From Psychromarinibacter halotolerans (GTDB taxonomy: Bacteria > Pseudomonadota > Alphaproteobacteria > Rhodobacterales > Rhodobacteraceae): DNA of 64,000 nucleotides. The notes under the pieces were generated by a model that saw only the letters and a program-made list of their open reading frames with translations, was not told the origin of the DNA and did no database searches. The position numbers and the translations under genes were made by a program. Below, piece after piece: positions 8,389-16,998 of the stretch. The stretch lies in assembly GCF_029168315.1 (NCBI RefSeq), contig NZ_JARGYD010000002.1:124001-188000 (forward strand), in the 5' to 3' direction. Numbering within the stretch: the stretch's first letter is position 1; each line of letters starts with the position of its first letter.

Positions 8389-9000
8389 ATGACCGCCGAA
8401 TTCCTTCTGACCGCCCTCGTCGTCTGCCTTATCCCGGGCACCGGCGTGATCTACACGCTTGCCATCGGGCTGGGTCAGGGACGCTGGCCCTCGGTCTGGG
8501 CCGCGTTCGGCTGCACGCTGGGGATCGTCCCGCACATCGCCGCCGCGGCGCTTGGCCTTGCCGCCGTGCTGCATGCCTCGGCCCTGCTGTTCACGGTGGT
8601 GAAGGTCGCGGGCGTCGCCTATCTGCTGTGGCTGGCATGGCAGGCGGTGCGCGCCGGCGGCACGCTGGCCGTACAAGAGAACCGGCAACGCGAGCCCGGC
8701 CTGCGGGTTGCGTGGCGCGCGGTTCTGCTGAACGTGCTGAACCCGAAGCTCTCGATCTTCTTCCTTGCCCTGCTGCCGCCCTTCCTGTCCGGCGATCCCG
8801 CCACCGCGACCCGCGAGATGGCAGAGCTTGGGGCCGTGTTCATGGCGCTGACCTTCGGCATCTTCACCGTCTACGGCCTGTTCGCGGCACAGGCCCGCGC
8901 GTGGCTGCTGTCCAGCGCCCGCGTCATGCGCTGGCTCAACCGGTCATTTGCGGCGATCTTCGTGCTGCTTGCGGGCCGACTGGCACTGGAACGCGCATGA
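8389..9000 (+). CDS. LysE/RhtB family amino-acid exporter
   Basis: 203 residues with about six hydrophobic segments. The family hallmark PGTGVIYTLAIGLGQGRWPSVWAA lies in the first 40 residues (PG at 17-18), and LLNVLNPKLSIFFLALLPPF is the typical central segment. LysE/RhtB proteins export amino acids or derivatives from the cytoplasm; the substrate cannot be read from the sequence. A GGAGACCC element lies just before the ATG. The stop overlaps the start of the methyltransferase (ATGA). Confidence 0.9.
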   Translation: MTAEFLLTALVVCLIPGTGVIYTLAIGLGQGRWPSVWAAFGCTLGIVPHIAAAALGLAAVLHASALLFTVVKVAGVAYLLWLAWQAVRAGGTLAVQENRQREPGLRVAWRAVLLNVLNPKLSIFFLALLPPFLSGDPATATREMAELGAVFMALTFGIFTVYGLFAAQARAWLLSSARVMRWLNRSFAAIFVLLAGRLALERA

Positions 9001-9584
9001 CCGGCAACCCCACCCTGACGGTCTACGACCGCATGGCAGAGGACTATCGCAAGATGGCCAGCGGGGTCGAGTTTGCGGGTCTTGCGCTGTTCCTGAAAGT
9101 GCTGCGGCCCGGCAGCCGCGTTCTGGACCTTGGCTGCGGTCCGGGGCACGAATCCGAACGGATCGCCGCCGCCGGGCACGACGTGCTGGCCGTCGACGGC
9201 TCGGCCGAGATGGTGGCGATGGCGCAAGGCCGCCCCGGCGTGACCGCCCGGCAGGCCCTGTTCGAGGACATCCCGACGCTTGGCACCTTCGACGGCATCT
9301 GGGCCAGCTTTTCGCTGCTGCACGCCCCGCGCGGAGACTTTCCGCGCCACCTGTCGCAGTTACACGCGGCCGCGACGCCGGGCGCGCCGTTCGGGCTGGC
9401 CATGAAGCTGGGCGACGGCGAAGCGCCCGACAGCCTTGGCCGCCACTACACCTACCACGCCGAGGAAGACTTGCGCGATCAGCTGGCCGGTGCCGGGTTC
9501 ACCCCGGTCGACATGCGTCAGGGCGAAAGTGCAGGGTTGGCCGGCCACCCCGAACCTTGGATCTTCCTGCTGTCCCATGCCTGA
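8997..9584 (+). CDS. Class I SAM-dependent methyltransferase
   Basis: 195 residues. Start at 8997 because the ATG overlaps the upstream stop. The SAM-binding motif I is VLDLGCGPGHESERIAA at about residues 43-59, followed by the acidic strand end DVLAVDGSAEMVAMA and the IWASFSLLHAPR segment typical of small Methyltransf_11/25 proteins. The substrate is not evident. It overlaps DUF3429 by 8 bases, and the lysE-methyltransferase-DUF3429 genes form a tight unit. Confidence 0.88.
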   Translation: MTGNPTLTVYDRMAEDYRKMASGVEFAGLALFLKVLRPGSRVLDLGCGPGHESERIAAAGHDVLAVDGSAEMVAMAQGRPGVTARQALFEDIPTLGTFDGIWASFSLLHAPRGDFPRHLSQLHAAATPGAPFGLAMKLGDGEAPDSLGRHYTYHAEEDLRDQLAGAGFTPVDMRQGESAGLAGHPEPWIFLLSHA

Positions 9585-10032
9585 CCGTATCCCCCGCCCC
9601 GCCCTGATCCTTGGCATCGGCGGCCTGATCCCCTTCGTCTGGGGCGCGCTGACGGTGCTGTCTGCGGACCTTGCCGCCTTCAGCTTTCGCACGCTGGGCC
9701 CCCGGTTCCTTGGCCCGTATGTCATGCTGTCCTACGGCACGATCATCTTGGCCTTCATGTCCGGGGTGCTGTGGGGCTTTTCGACCCGCGCCACCGGCGA
9801 GGCCGCCGCGATCTGCTATGGCCTGTCGGTGCTGCCCGCGCTGTGGGCCTTCTTCTTCGTGGGCGGCGGCGCGGTCACCGCCGCGTCCTATCTGATCCTT
9901 GGGTTCATCGGACTTCTGGGGATCGACTGGGTGTTCTGGCGCCACGACCTTGCGCCGTCGTGGTGGATGCGCCTGCGCGGCGGGCTGACGGCAGTCGTCG
10001 TCGCCTGCCTTGCCACCGCCGTCTTCGTGTGA
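9577..10032 (+). CDS. DUF3429 domain membrane protein
   Basis: 151 residues. The start at 9577 lies inside the end of the methyltransferase gene. The sequence is almost entirely membrane: four to five hydrophobic segments, with the DUF3429 features LILGIGGLIPFVWGAL, FLGPYVMLSYGTIILAFMSG and LGIDWVFWRHDLAPSWWMRLR. Family members are small integral membrane proteins of unknown role in Proteobacteria. Co-translation with a methyltransferase is seen here but says little about function. Confidence 0.85.
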   Translation: MPDRIPRPALILGIGGLIPFVWGALTVLSADLAAFSFRTLGPRFLGPYVMLSYGTIILAFMSGVLWGFSTRATGEAAAICYGLSVLPALWAFFFVGGGAVTAASYLILGFIGLLGIDWVFWRHDLAPSWWMRLRGGLTAVVVACLATAVFV

Positions 10033-10080
10033 CGCCCGATCCCGCTTGCCGCCCTTCGCAGCCGTTGGTAATCGCCCCCC

Positions 10081-10539
10081 ATGCCCGATCTATACGCCTA
10101 CACCGACGGAGCGTGCTCCGGTAATCCCGGCCCCGGTGGCTGGGGTGTTCTGCTGCTTGCCAAGGACGGCGACAGCGTGGTCAAGGAACGTACATTGAAC
10201 GGCGGCGAGGCCGCGACCACGAACAACCGGATGGAGCTGATGGCCGCGATCAGCGCGCTGGAAGCCCTTGGCCGATCCAGCGAGATCACGGTGGTGACCG
10301 ACAGCGCCTATGTGAAGAACGGGGTGACCGGCTGGATCCACGGGTGGAAGCGGAACGGTTGGAAGACTGCCGCGAAGAAGCCGGTAAAGAACGTCGAGTT
10401 GTGGCAGCGGCTGGACGAGGCGCAGAAACGGCACAACGTGACGTGGAAGTGGATCAAGGGCCACGCGGGCCACGAGGAAAACGAGCGCGCCGATGAACTG
10501 GCCCGCGCGGGCATGGAGCCCTTCAAGCCCAAGAAATGA
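10081..10539 (+). CDS. rnhA: Ribonuclease HI
   Basis: 152 residues, the normal length. RNase HI cuts the RNA strand of RNA-DNA hybrids (R-loops, Okazaki primers). The DEDD catalytic set is present: D9 (YTDGACSGNPGPGG), E52 (NNRMELMAAI), D74 (VVTDSAYVKNG) and D138 (NERADELA). The basic handle region (HGWKRNGWKTAAKKPVKN) for hybrid binding is also present. Confidence 0.97.
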   Translation: MPDLYAYTDGACSGNPGPGGWGVLLLAKDGDSVVKERTLNGGEAATTNNRMELMAAISALEALGRSSEITVVTDSAYVKNGVTGWIHGWKRNGWKTAAKKPVKNVELWQRLDEAQKRHNVTWKWIKGHAGHEENERADELARAGMEPFKPKK

Positions 10540-10542
10540 CGG

Positions 10543-10887
10543 TTACTGCGGCACCCTCTGGTGCCCGATCATCCGCCACGCCCCGGCCTCTCGCCGATAG
10601 CGGCTGGTACAGCGCGCGACCACGGGGCGAAGTTCAGCCCCCCAACCCGCCGCGCGGTACGAAAGAACCGCCTCGCAGCCGTCGTCGGATTCCTCGGCCT
10701 CGTCGAATTCCACCATCGAAAGCTGCGGTTCCGCTGCAAGGCGCGCCTGTAGGTCCTGTATCGGGATGCGCCCGACCGGCGGCATGAATTCGATCAGGGC
10801 TTCCTGCGCCATGTGAGACCGGCAGAATTCCGGCGAATCCAGCCAGAACGCACGTTCCAATACCCAGATGTCAGATTGATCGGCCAT
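10543..10887 (-). CDS. SnoaL/DUF4440-like protein
   Basis: 114 residues. The start at 10887 follows AAAGGAAAAG on the minus strand, a good ribosome site. The sequence has the pattern of small NTF2-like (DUF4440) proteins: an N-terminal helix (WVLERAFWLDSPEFCRSH), then alternating strands ending in ARCTSRYRREAGAWRMIGHQR. Such proteins fold as a cone with a ligand pocket; no function can be assigned. Its stop is 3 bases from the convergent rnhA stop. Confidence 0.7.
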   Translation of the reverse strand: MADQSDIWVLERAFWLDSPEFCRSHMAQEALIEFMPPVGRIPIQDLQARLAAEPQLSMVEFDEAEESDDGCEAVLSYRAAGWGAELRPVVARCTSRYRREAGAWRMIGHQRVPQ

Positions 10888-11125
10888 GTCTTTTCCTTTG
10901 CCATGCACCAACACTCTGACACGTAAACTGTGAGCGTTAACGGTCTGTTCCGCCTGCGGCCGCGATTTCACATTTCGAAGGTCCGACAAGCGGCCATAAA
11001 CAGCCGGATGTCGCGTTTTCGGGCAGGGCTGATGGAACACCATGCAGTTTGCGCACGCACCTGGGTCCAGGCGGATGGCGGGCAAAGCGGTGCCGGCGGA
11101 GAGGCCCGCCAGCACCTATTCGCGA

Positions 11126-13153
11126 TCATGCGGCGCCGATCAGACCGCGGCCTTTCAGCAGCGCCTCGACCCCCGGCATCTTGCCACGGAACCGGGTGTA
11201 CAGGACGTCGGCCTCTTCGATGCCGCCAGCGGACAGGATGTTGTCCTCCAGCTTTTTCGCCATCGTCGGATCGAAGGCACCGCCGTTTTCCTTGAACGCC
11301 TCGAACGCGTCGGCGTCCATCACTTCGGACCACATGTAGCTGTAATAGCCGCAGGAATAGCCGTCGCCCGAAAAGACGTGCGCGAAATGCGGCGTCGCGT
11401 GGCGCATCCCGATCGCCTTAGGCATCCCAAGGTCGTCCAGAACCTCTTGCTGCCGCGTCATCGCGTCGGCGGGGGCGCTGCCGTCGTGGAATTCCAGATC
11501 GACCAGCGCCGAGGCGACGTATTCCACCGTGGCGTGACCGCTGTCATAGCTGGTCGCGGCCAGCAGACGGTCCAGCAGGTCCTTCGGCATCGGCTCGCCC
11601 GTTTCGGCGTGGGTTGCGAACTCGCCCAGAACCTCGGGGACTTCCAGCCAGTGTTCGTACAGCTGGCTGGGCAGCTCGACGAAGTCCCGCGCGACCGAGG
11701 TGCCCGAGATCGATTCATAGGTCACGTCGGACAGCATCTGGTGCAGCGCGTGGCCGAATTCGTGGAACAGGGTGCGCGCGTCGTCGTAGGACAGCAGCGC
11801 GGGCTTGCCCTTTTCCGGCTTGGCGAAGTTGCACACATTGATGACGATGGGCCGGATGTCACCTGCCAGCTTCTGCTGCGACCGCATCGCGGAACACCAC
11901 GCGCCGGACCGCTTGGACCCGCGCGCGAAATAGTCGCCGATGAACACGGCAAGGTGCTTGCCGTCACGCAGAACCTCGAAGGTCCGCACGTCAGGGTGAT
12001 AGCCGGGCACATCAAGCGGGCGGAATTCCAGCCCGAACAGGCGGTTGGCGCAAGTGAACGCAGCCTCGATCATGCGGTCCAGTTGCAGGTACGGCTTCAG
12101 CTCCGCCTCGTCGAGGTCGTGTTCCAGCTTCCGCCGTTTGCCCGAATAATATCGCCAGTCCCACGCTTCGAGGTCGCCGTTTATACCGTCCTCGTGCAGC
12201 ATGTCGGTCAGGACGGCGGCGTCGGCCTCGGCCGCTGCCTTGGCGGGCTTCCAGACCTGCAGCAGCAGGTCGCGCACCGCCTCGGGCGACTTGGCCATCT
12301 CGGTTTCCAGCTTGTACTCGGCGAAGTTGGCGTACCCCAGAAGGTTCGCCCGCTCTTCGCGCAGCTTCAGGATCTCGCCCGCGATCTCGCGGTTGTCGGT
12401 CTTGCCGCCGTTCATCCCGCGCGAGGTCCACGCGCGGTGCGCCCGTTCGCGCAGTTCGCGGCGCGGAGAAAATTGCAGGAACGGCACGATCAGCGACCGC
12501 GACAGGGTCACGACCGGGCCGTCGGCCCCCTTTTCCTCGCCCGCGGCACGGGCGCTGTCGACCACGAAACCCGGCAGCCCCTCCAGGTCGTCCTCGGACA
12601 GTTCCATGAACCACGACCGTTCATCGGCCAGCAGGTTTTGGGTAAACTCGGTGCCCAGCACGGCCAGCCGTTGCTTGACCTCTTTCAGCCGGTCGCGTTC
12701 CGCACCGTCCAGCTGCGCCCCCGCCCGCACGAAACCGCGATGCGTCAGGTACAGCACGCGCTTTTGCTCGTCGGTCAGGTCCAGCTTGTCCTTCTGTTCC
12801 CACAGCGCGGCGATCCGGTCGTACAGCGCCTTGTTCATCGTGATCTCTGACCCGTAGGCCGCCAGCTTGGGCGAGAACTCGCGCTGCAGCGCCTCTCGCT
12901 TGTCGTTACTGTCCGCGCCTGCGATCGCATAGAAGGCGGACAGCACCTTGCTTAGCGTCTCGTCGGCGCGCTCCAGCGCCTCGATGGTGTTGGCGAAGGT
13001 CGGGGCTTCTTGGTTGTCGGCGATCGCGGCGATGTTCTCCCGCGCCTCGGACATCGCAACCTCGAACGCCTCGGCATAGTCGTCGTCCGTGATCCGGTCG
13101 TAGGGCGGCATGTCGAAGGGCGTGGACCAGTCTTCGAGAAGCGGGTTCGTCAT
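11126..13153 (-). CDS. M3 family metallopeptidase (oligopeptidase A/Dcp type)
   Basis: 675 residues, right for the M3A family. The zinc motif is HEFGH at H464-E465-H468 (bases 11764-11750). The second ligand region is in SYDSGHATVEYVASALVDLEFHD, and the C-terminal substrate segment SGDGYSCGYYSYMWSEVMDADAF is the family hallmark. These cytosolic enzymes break down short peptides, including cleaved signal peptides. N-terminal MTNPLLEDWSTPFDMPPYDRI is typical of the alphaproteobacterial branch often called dcp or prlC; I do not choose between the two names. Confidence 0.94.
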   Translation of the reverse strand: MTNPLLEDWSTPFDMPPYDRITDDDYAEAFEVAMSEARENIAAIADNQEAPTFANTIEALERADETLSKVLSAFYAIAGADSNDKREALQREFSPKLAAYGSEITMNKALYDRIAALWEQKDKLDLTDEQKRVLYLTHRGFVRAGAQLDGAERDRLKEVKQRLAVLGTEFTQNLLADERSWFMELSEDDLEGLPGFVVDSARAAGEEKGADGPVVTLSRSLIVPFLQFSPRRELRERAHRAWTSRGMNGGKTDNREIAGEILKLREERANLLGYANFAEYKLETEMAKSPEAVRDLLLQVWKPAKAAAEADAAVLTDMLHEDGINGDLEAWDWRYYSGKRRKLEHDLDEAELKPYLQLDRMIEAAFTCANRLFGLEFRPLDVPGYHPDVRTFEVLRDGKHLAVFIGDYFARGSKRSGAWCSAMRSQQKLAGDIRPIVINVCNFAKPEKGKPALLSYDDARTLFHEFGHALHQMLSDVTYESISGTSVARDFVELPSQLYEHWLEVPEVLGEFATHAETGEPMPKDLLDRLLAATSYDSGHATVEYVASALVDLEFHDGSAPADAMTRQQEVLDDLGMPKAIGMRHATPHFAHVFSGDGYSCGYYSYMWSEVMDADAFEAFKENGGAFDPTMAKKLEDNILSAGGIEEADVLYTRFRGKMPGVEALLKGRGLIGAA

Positions 13154-13219
13154 GGGGGACTCCTTTGGTGTTGCACAGAACCTAGGAAGCCCGCGCCGGA
13201 CCTGCCAGTGGGAAACGCC

Positions 13220-14017
13220 CTATTCCGTGCGCTTGGCCCGCAACCGCCGTTCCAGCCGCTGCAATCCCAATGACAGGGTGACCGTCATCATCAGGTAGAT
13301 CAACGCCACGACGTTGTAGGTCTCGAAATACCGAAAGTTCCCCGCCGCCGTGACCTTGCCCAGCTGGGTGATGTCCGTCACCCCCAGCACCGACACCAGC
13401 GAGCTGTCCTTCACCATCGCGACGAAGTCGTTGCCAAGCGGCGGCAGGATCATGCGGAACGCCTGCGGGAACACGATGTGGCGGAACCGCTGCCAGCCGG
13501 ACAGGCCCAGCGCCTCGGCCGCCTCGATCTGCCCCTCGTCCACCGATTGCAGCCCGGCGCGGAACACTTCGGCGATAAAAGCCGAATAACCGATGGTCAG
13601 CGCAAGGATCGCCCGCCACAACAGCGGGAAATCGCGGGTCCGGATCGGCTCGAACCCCAGCCCCGTCGCCGCCCAGTTCCACGCGGCCACCAGCGCAGGG
13701 GCGATGACGAAGGCCACGTACAGCAGCAGCACGATGATCGGAATGCCGCGCACGATCTCGATATAGAACCGCGCGGACTGCCGCAGCACGATGTATTTCG
13801 ACAGGCAGGCCGACGCCAGCATCAGCCCGATCACGCAGGCCGAGAAGAACCCGACCAGCGTGACGAAGATGGTGATTCCGATACCCCGCGACAGCGTGCG
13901 CAAAACCTGCGTGTACAGGTCGTCCGTCACGATCTCGAAGATCATCCACGCGGCGATCGCCCCGGCGACCAGAAGCCACCAGGGAAAGTCCTTGTCGTTC
14001 TTCGGGGACGGGATCAC
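13220..14017 (-). CDS. Polar amino-acid ABC transporter permease
   Basis: 265 residues with a GTG start at 14017 preceded by GGAG at 8 bases. About five membrane segments. The inner-membrane permease signature of the HisM/GlnP family is clear: TLSRGIGITIFVTLVGF near residue 43, YIEIVRGIPIIVLLLYVAFV, and the EAA loop EAAEALGLSGWQRFRHIVFPQA. It should act with the binding protein encoded 39 bases upstream. No matching ATPase gene is in the window. Confidence 0.92.
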   Translation of the reverse strand: MIPSPKNDKDFPWWLLVAGAIAAWMIFEIVTDDLYTQVLRTLSRGIGITIFVTLVGFFSACVIGLMLASACLSKYIVLRQSARFYIEIVRGIPIIVLLLYVAFVIAPALVAAWNWAATGLGFEPIRTRDFPLLWRAILALTIGYSAFIAEVFRAGLQSVDEGQIEAAEALGLSGWQRFRHIVFPQAFRMILPPLGNDFVAMVKDSSLVSVLGVTDITQLGKVTAAGNFRYFETYNVVALIYLMMTVTLSLGLQRLERRLRAKRTE

Positions 14018-14056
14018 GCGCGGCGCTCCGGGGTCTTGCAGGCGGCGCGCGACGTA

Positions 14057-14857
14057 TCAGCCACCCATCTTGTAATCAAGGAACCACGTTTTGTTCAGCG
14101 CATCGATGGTCCCGTCTTCCTTCATCGCGGCGATGGCCGCGTTGATCGGTTCGACAAGGTCCGACCCCTTGGGAAAGATGAAGCCGAAATCCTCGGTTCC
14201 CAGCTTCTCGCCCACGATCTTCAGCGCGCCGTCCGACGTGCTGACATAGCCCTCGCCCGCGGTGCCGTCGGTCAGCACAAGGTCGACGTCGCCGGTGCGC
14301 AGCGCCTGAACGCCAGCGCCGAAGGTTTCGAACAGCTTCACGCGCGGGTTCGCCTCGTCGCCGTCCAGAACGTCATAGACCGCCACGTAGAACGGCGTGG
14401 TCCCGGGCTGGGCGGCGACCAGCAGATCGCTGTCGGCGGCGAACCCGGCAGCGTCCGAGAACCGGTCCTCGTCGCCCCGCACCAGCATGACCATCTCGGA
14501 CCGCATGTAGGCGTCCGAGAAGTCGACCACCTCGGCCCGGTCGTCGCGGATCGTGATGCCGGTCATGCCAAGGTCGAACTGACCCTCGGCCACGGCGGGG
14601 ATCATCGCGTCCCAGCTGATCGTCTCGTACTCGACGGTGAAGTTCAGCCGCTCGGCGATCTCGGCCATCGCGTCGTATTCCCAGCCGATCGGATCGCCGC
14701 TGGCGGGGTCGACAAACTGCAGCGGGGGATAGGCGTTCTCGGTCGCGATCACGACGGTGCGGCCTTCAAGGTCGGGAAGCCCGTCCTGGGCATGGGCGGC
14801 AGGGGAAAGGGCGGCGCCTGCGGCCAGCGCGGCGGCAAGGATCTGACGGCGGTTCAT
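14057..14857 (-). CDS. Amino-acid ABC transporter substrate-binding protein (family 3)
   Basis: 266 residues with a Sec signal peptide (residues 1-23, ending PAAHA). The mature protein starts with the family-3 pattern GRTVVIATENAYPPLQFVDP and contains WEYDAMAEIAERLNF, GQFDLGMTGITIRDDR and the hinge region FGFIFPKGSDLVEPIN. It binds a polar amino acid or similar solute in the periplasm and delivers it to the permease encoded next. AGGAGA lies 9 bases before the ATG. Substrate not assignable. Confidence 0.92.
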   Translation of the reverse strand: MNRRQILAAALAAGAALSPAAHAQDGLPDLEGRTVVIATENAYPPLQFVDPASGDPIGWEYDAMAEIAERLNFTVEYETISWDAMIPAVAEGQFDLGMTGITIRDDRAEVVDFSDAYMRSEMVMLVRGDEDRFSDAAGFAADSDLLVAAQPGTTPFYVAVYDVLDGDEANPRVKLFETFGAGVQALRTGDVDLVLTDGTAGEGYVSTSDGALKIVGEKLGTEDFGFIFPKGSDLVEPINAAIAAMKEDGTIDALNKTWFLDYKMGG

Positions 14858-14930
14858 TTCGGGAAATCTCCTGGCGGGACAATATGTCTGCCCCGAAGCC
14901 TATGGCGGCAACCGCCCCGCGCGCAAGCGC

Positions 14931-15416
14931 CTACAGCGTCTTGGCGAACACCCACGTCTCGACCGGGATGCCGTCGCCGACCTCCTGCCCGAACCTCGTT
15001 TCGGCGGTGCTTTCCAGTTCCCAGCCGTTGCGGCGATAGAATGCGGCGGCCCGCGCGTTGCCCACCGCGCATTTCAGCCACGCCCGGCGCACCCCGTCCT
15101 CGGCCATGCGCGTTTCCGCATCCCGCAACAAAAGCCCGGCCAGCCCGGTGCCCCGCGCCTCGGCCGCGACGAACAGCTGGTACAGCTGGTCTTCGTCGAC
15201 GATGCACAGGCCCAGCGGACGCCCAACCGGACCGGCAACCTTCATCCGGGCAAGGTTGTCCCGCGCGCGCTGCACGAACAGCTCGGGCGTGCGCTGCGTC
15301 ACCAGCGCCTCTGGCACGTGGCCAAGATGCCCGTCGCGCCATGCGGCGCGCCACATCTGCGCCAGCGGCTCGACCTCTTCGACCTCTGCCCAGCGCAGGT
15401 TCAGGCCGTTCCGCAT
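14931..15416 (-). CDS. GNAT family N-acetyltransferase
   Basis: 161 residues. Two ATGs compete (15425, 15416). The second is chosen because AAGGA sits 8 bases upstream of it, whereas it abuts the first. The acetyl-CoA loop is LFVAAEARGTGLAGLLLRDAE, followed by WLKCAVGNARAAAFYRRNGWE, the standard GNAT motifs A and B. The substrate is unknown. The start lies inside the 3' end of moeB (16-base overlap), so translation is coupled. Confidence 0.85.
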   Translation of the reverse strand: MRNGLNLRWAEVEEVEPLAQMWRAAWRDGHLGHVPEALVTQRTPELFVQRARDNLARMKVAGPVGRPLGLCIVDEDQLYQLFVAAEARGTGLAGLLLRDAETRMAEDGVRRAWLKCAVGNARAAAFYRRNGWELESTAETRFGQEVGDGIPVETWVFAKTL

Positions 15417-16462
15417 GTCTCGCATCCTTCGCGTCGTTTCACGCCGATGGTGCGCGTCTCGCCCCATAACGCGTCGTAAATCATCATCGACCCCACCAGT
15501 CCCTGTCCGGCGCCGGTGATATGTTTGACCGCCTCGACAGCCATCATCGACCCCACCACCCCGGGCAGCGGCCCCAGCACACCCGCCTCGGCGCAGGACG
15601 GTGCAAGCCCCGCCGCGGGCGCCTCGGGGAAGATGCAGCGATAACAGGGCGCGCCGGACGCCGGGTGGAACACGCTTAGCTGCCCCTCCCACTGGGTCAG
15701 CGCACCCGACACCAGCGGGACGCCCGCCGCCACGCAGGCCGCGTTCACCGCATAGCGGGTGTCGAAATTGTCCGTGCCGTCCAGCACGATGTCATACTCG
15801 GCCACCAGCGTCTCTGCGACCTCGGGCGTCAGGCGGCGGTTGTAGGGCCGCACGTCGACGTACGGGTTCACCGACTTCATCGCGGCTTCGGCGGAAAACA
15901 CCTTGGGCTGCCCGATCCGCGCATCGGCGTGGATCACCTGCCGCTGCAGGTTCGTCGCCTCGACCACGTCCGCGTCGATCACGCCGATCCGTCCGACACC
16001 GGCGGCCGCAAGGTACAACAACGCCGGAGACCCAAGCCCCCCGGCGCCGACCACAAGCACGCTGGCCTTCTTCAGCGCCGCCTGCCCCGGGCCGCCGATC
16101 TCGCGCAGGATGATGTGGCGGGCATAGCGGTCGATCTCGCCCGGTGCGAACAGGCTGCCCTGCGGCGACGCCGCCGCGACATCCGCCTCGACCTTGGCCT
16201 CGCCTGCGACGGCGCGCCGCTTCAGACGGCCAAGCACCATCGAATAGCCCCACACCGCCAGCGCCAGCGTGCCAAGGACCAGCCACTCGCCGACGCTGCC
16301 GCCCATCGCCTGCGCAAAGCCACCGCCGCGCGGGGTCACGACCAGCAGCGCAAGAATCGCAACGTACAGCAACGCGATCATCAGCCACCGCGCGTTGCGC
16401 GGCGCATCCAGACGACCGCCAAGGAACCACAGCCCCGCCGCAAGAACGAGGAACCAGACCAT
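15401..16462 (-). CDS. moeB: MoeB/ThiF/HesA-family adenylyltransferase with N-terminal membrane segments
   Basis: 353 residues. Residues 115-353 form an E1-like adenylylating domain: RYARHIILREIGGPGQAALK, the nucleotide loop VVGAGGLGSPALLYLA, DGTDNFDTRYAVN, and the zinc CxxC pairs in APCYRCIFPEAP and CETCGTA. MoeB activates the C-terminus of MoaD for molybdopterin synthesis; related ThiF enzymes activate ThiS. The first 85 residues contain three hydrophobic segments, unlike soluble E. coli MoeB, so the enzyme is probably membrane-tethered. It starts at the last base of the dut stop codon. The exact sulphur-carrier partner is not encoded nearby. Confidence 0.85.
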   Translation of the reverse strand: MVWFLVLAAGLWFLGGRLDAPRNARWLMIALLYVAILALLVVTPRGGGFAQAMGGSVGEWLVLGTLALAVWGYSMVLGRLKRRAVAGEAKVEADVAAASPQGSLFAPGEIDRYARHIILREIGGPGQAALKKASVLVVGAGGLGSPALLYLAAAGVGRIGVIDADVVEATNLQRQVIHADARIGQPKVFSAEAAMKSVNPYVDVRPYNRRLTPEVAETLVAEYDIVLDGTDNFDTRYAVNAACVAAGVPLVSGALTQWEGQLSVFHPASGAPCYRCIFPEAPAAGLAPSCAEAGVLGPLPGVVGSMMAVEAVKHITGAGQGLVGSMMIYDALWGETRTIGVKRREGCETCGTA

Positions 16463-16932
16463 CAGCCCCGGCCCGTCGACCCGAAGCCGCCCGCGCCGCG
16501 CACCGTCTCGCCCAGCTCCTCGACAAGGTCGAACTGCGCCTGCACCACCGGCGCGACGATCATCTGTGCGATGCGCTCGCCGTGGACCACCGTGAAGGGC
16601 TCGGCGCCCCAGTTGACCAGCAGCACGCCCAGCGGGCCGCGATAGTCGGCGTCGATCGTGCCCGGAGCGTTCGGCAACCCGATCCCGTTCTTGAACGCCA
16701 GCCCGGACCGCGCGCGGATCTGCACCTCGAACCCTTCGGGGATCTCCAGCCGCAGCCCGGTCGGCACCAGCGCCCGCGCGCCCGGCGCCAGCACCAGCCC
16801 GGCGTCGCGGTCCTCGGGCTTCAGGTTCGCACGGATATCGGCGCCTGCCGCGCCCGTCGTCTCGTAGGACGGCAGCGGAACATCCGCATCCGCCCAGTCA
16901 TCGCGCAGAACGCGCAGGATCGGTCCGCTCAC
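16462..16932 (-). CDS. dut: Deoxyuridine 5'-triphosphate nucleotidohydrolase
   Basis: 156 residues, typical of trimeric dUTPase. It hydrolyses dUTP to dUMP and pyrophosphate, keeping uracil out of DNA. All five motifs are visible: AGADIRAN, RARSGLAFKNGIGLPN, APGTIDADYRGPLGVLL, GERIAQMIVAP and the C-terminal arm RGAGGFGSTGRG. It lies 66 bases downstream of coaBC, a linkage common in Proteobacteria, and shares one base with moeB. Confidence 0.97.
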   Translation of the reverse strand: MSGPILRVLRDDWADADVPLPSYETTGAAGADIRANLKPEDRDAGLVLAPGARALVPTGLRLEIPEGFEVQIRARSGLAFKNGIGLPNAPGTIDADYRGPLGVLLVNWGAEPFTVVHGERIAQMIVAPVVQAQFDLVEELGETVRGAGGFGSTGRG

Positions 16933-16998
16933 GTCACTTCCTCTCGTGCATCCATTTGCTTCTTCTGACCGGAAATATCCCCGCCGGAGGCGGAAAGT

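Noticed and set aside
13478..15469. A 663-residue plus-strand frame opposite the amino-acid ABC genes, the GNAT gene and the end of moeB
   Set aside because: Covers several well-supported minus-strand genes and ends in low-complexity Arg/Pro/Ala sequence; antisense artefact.
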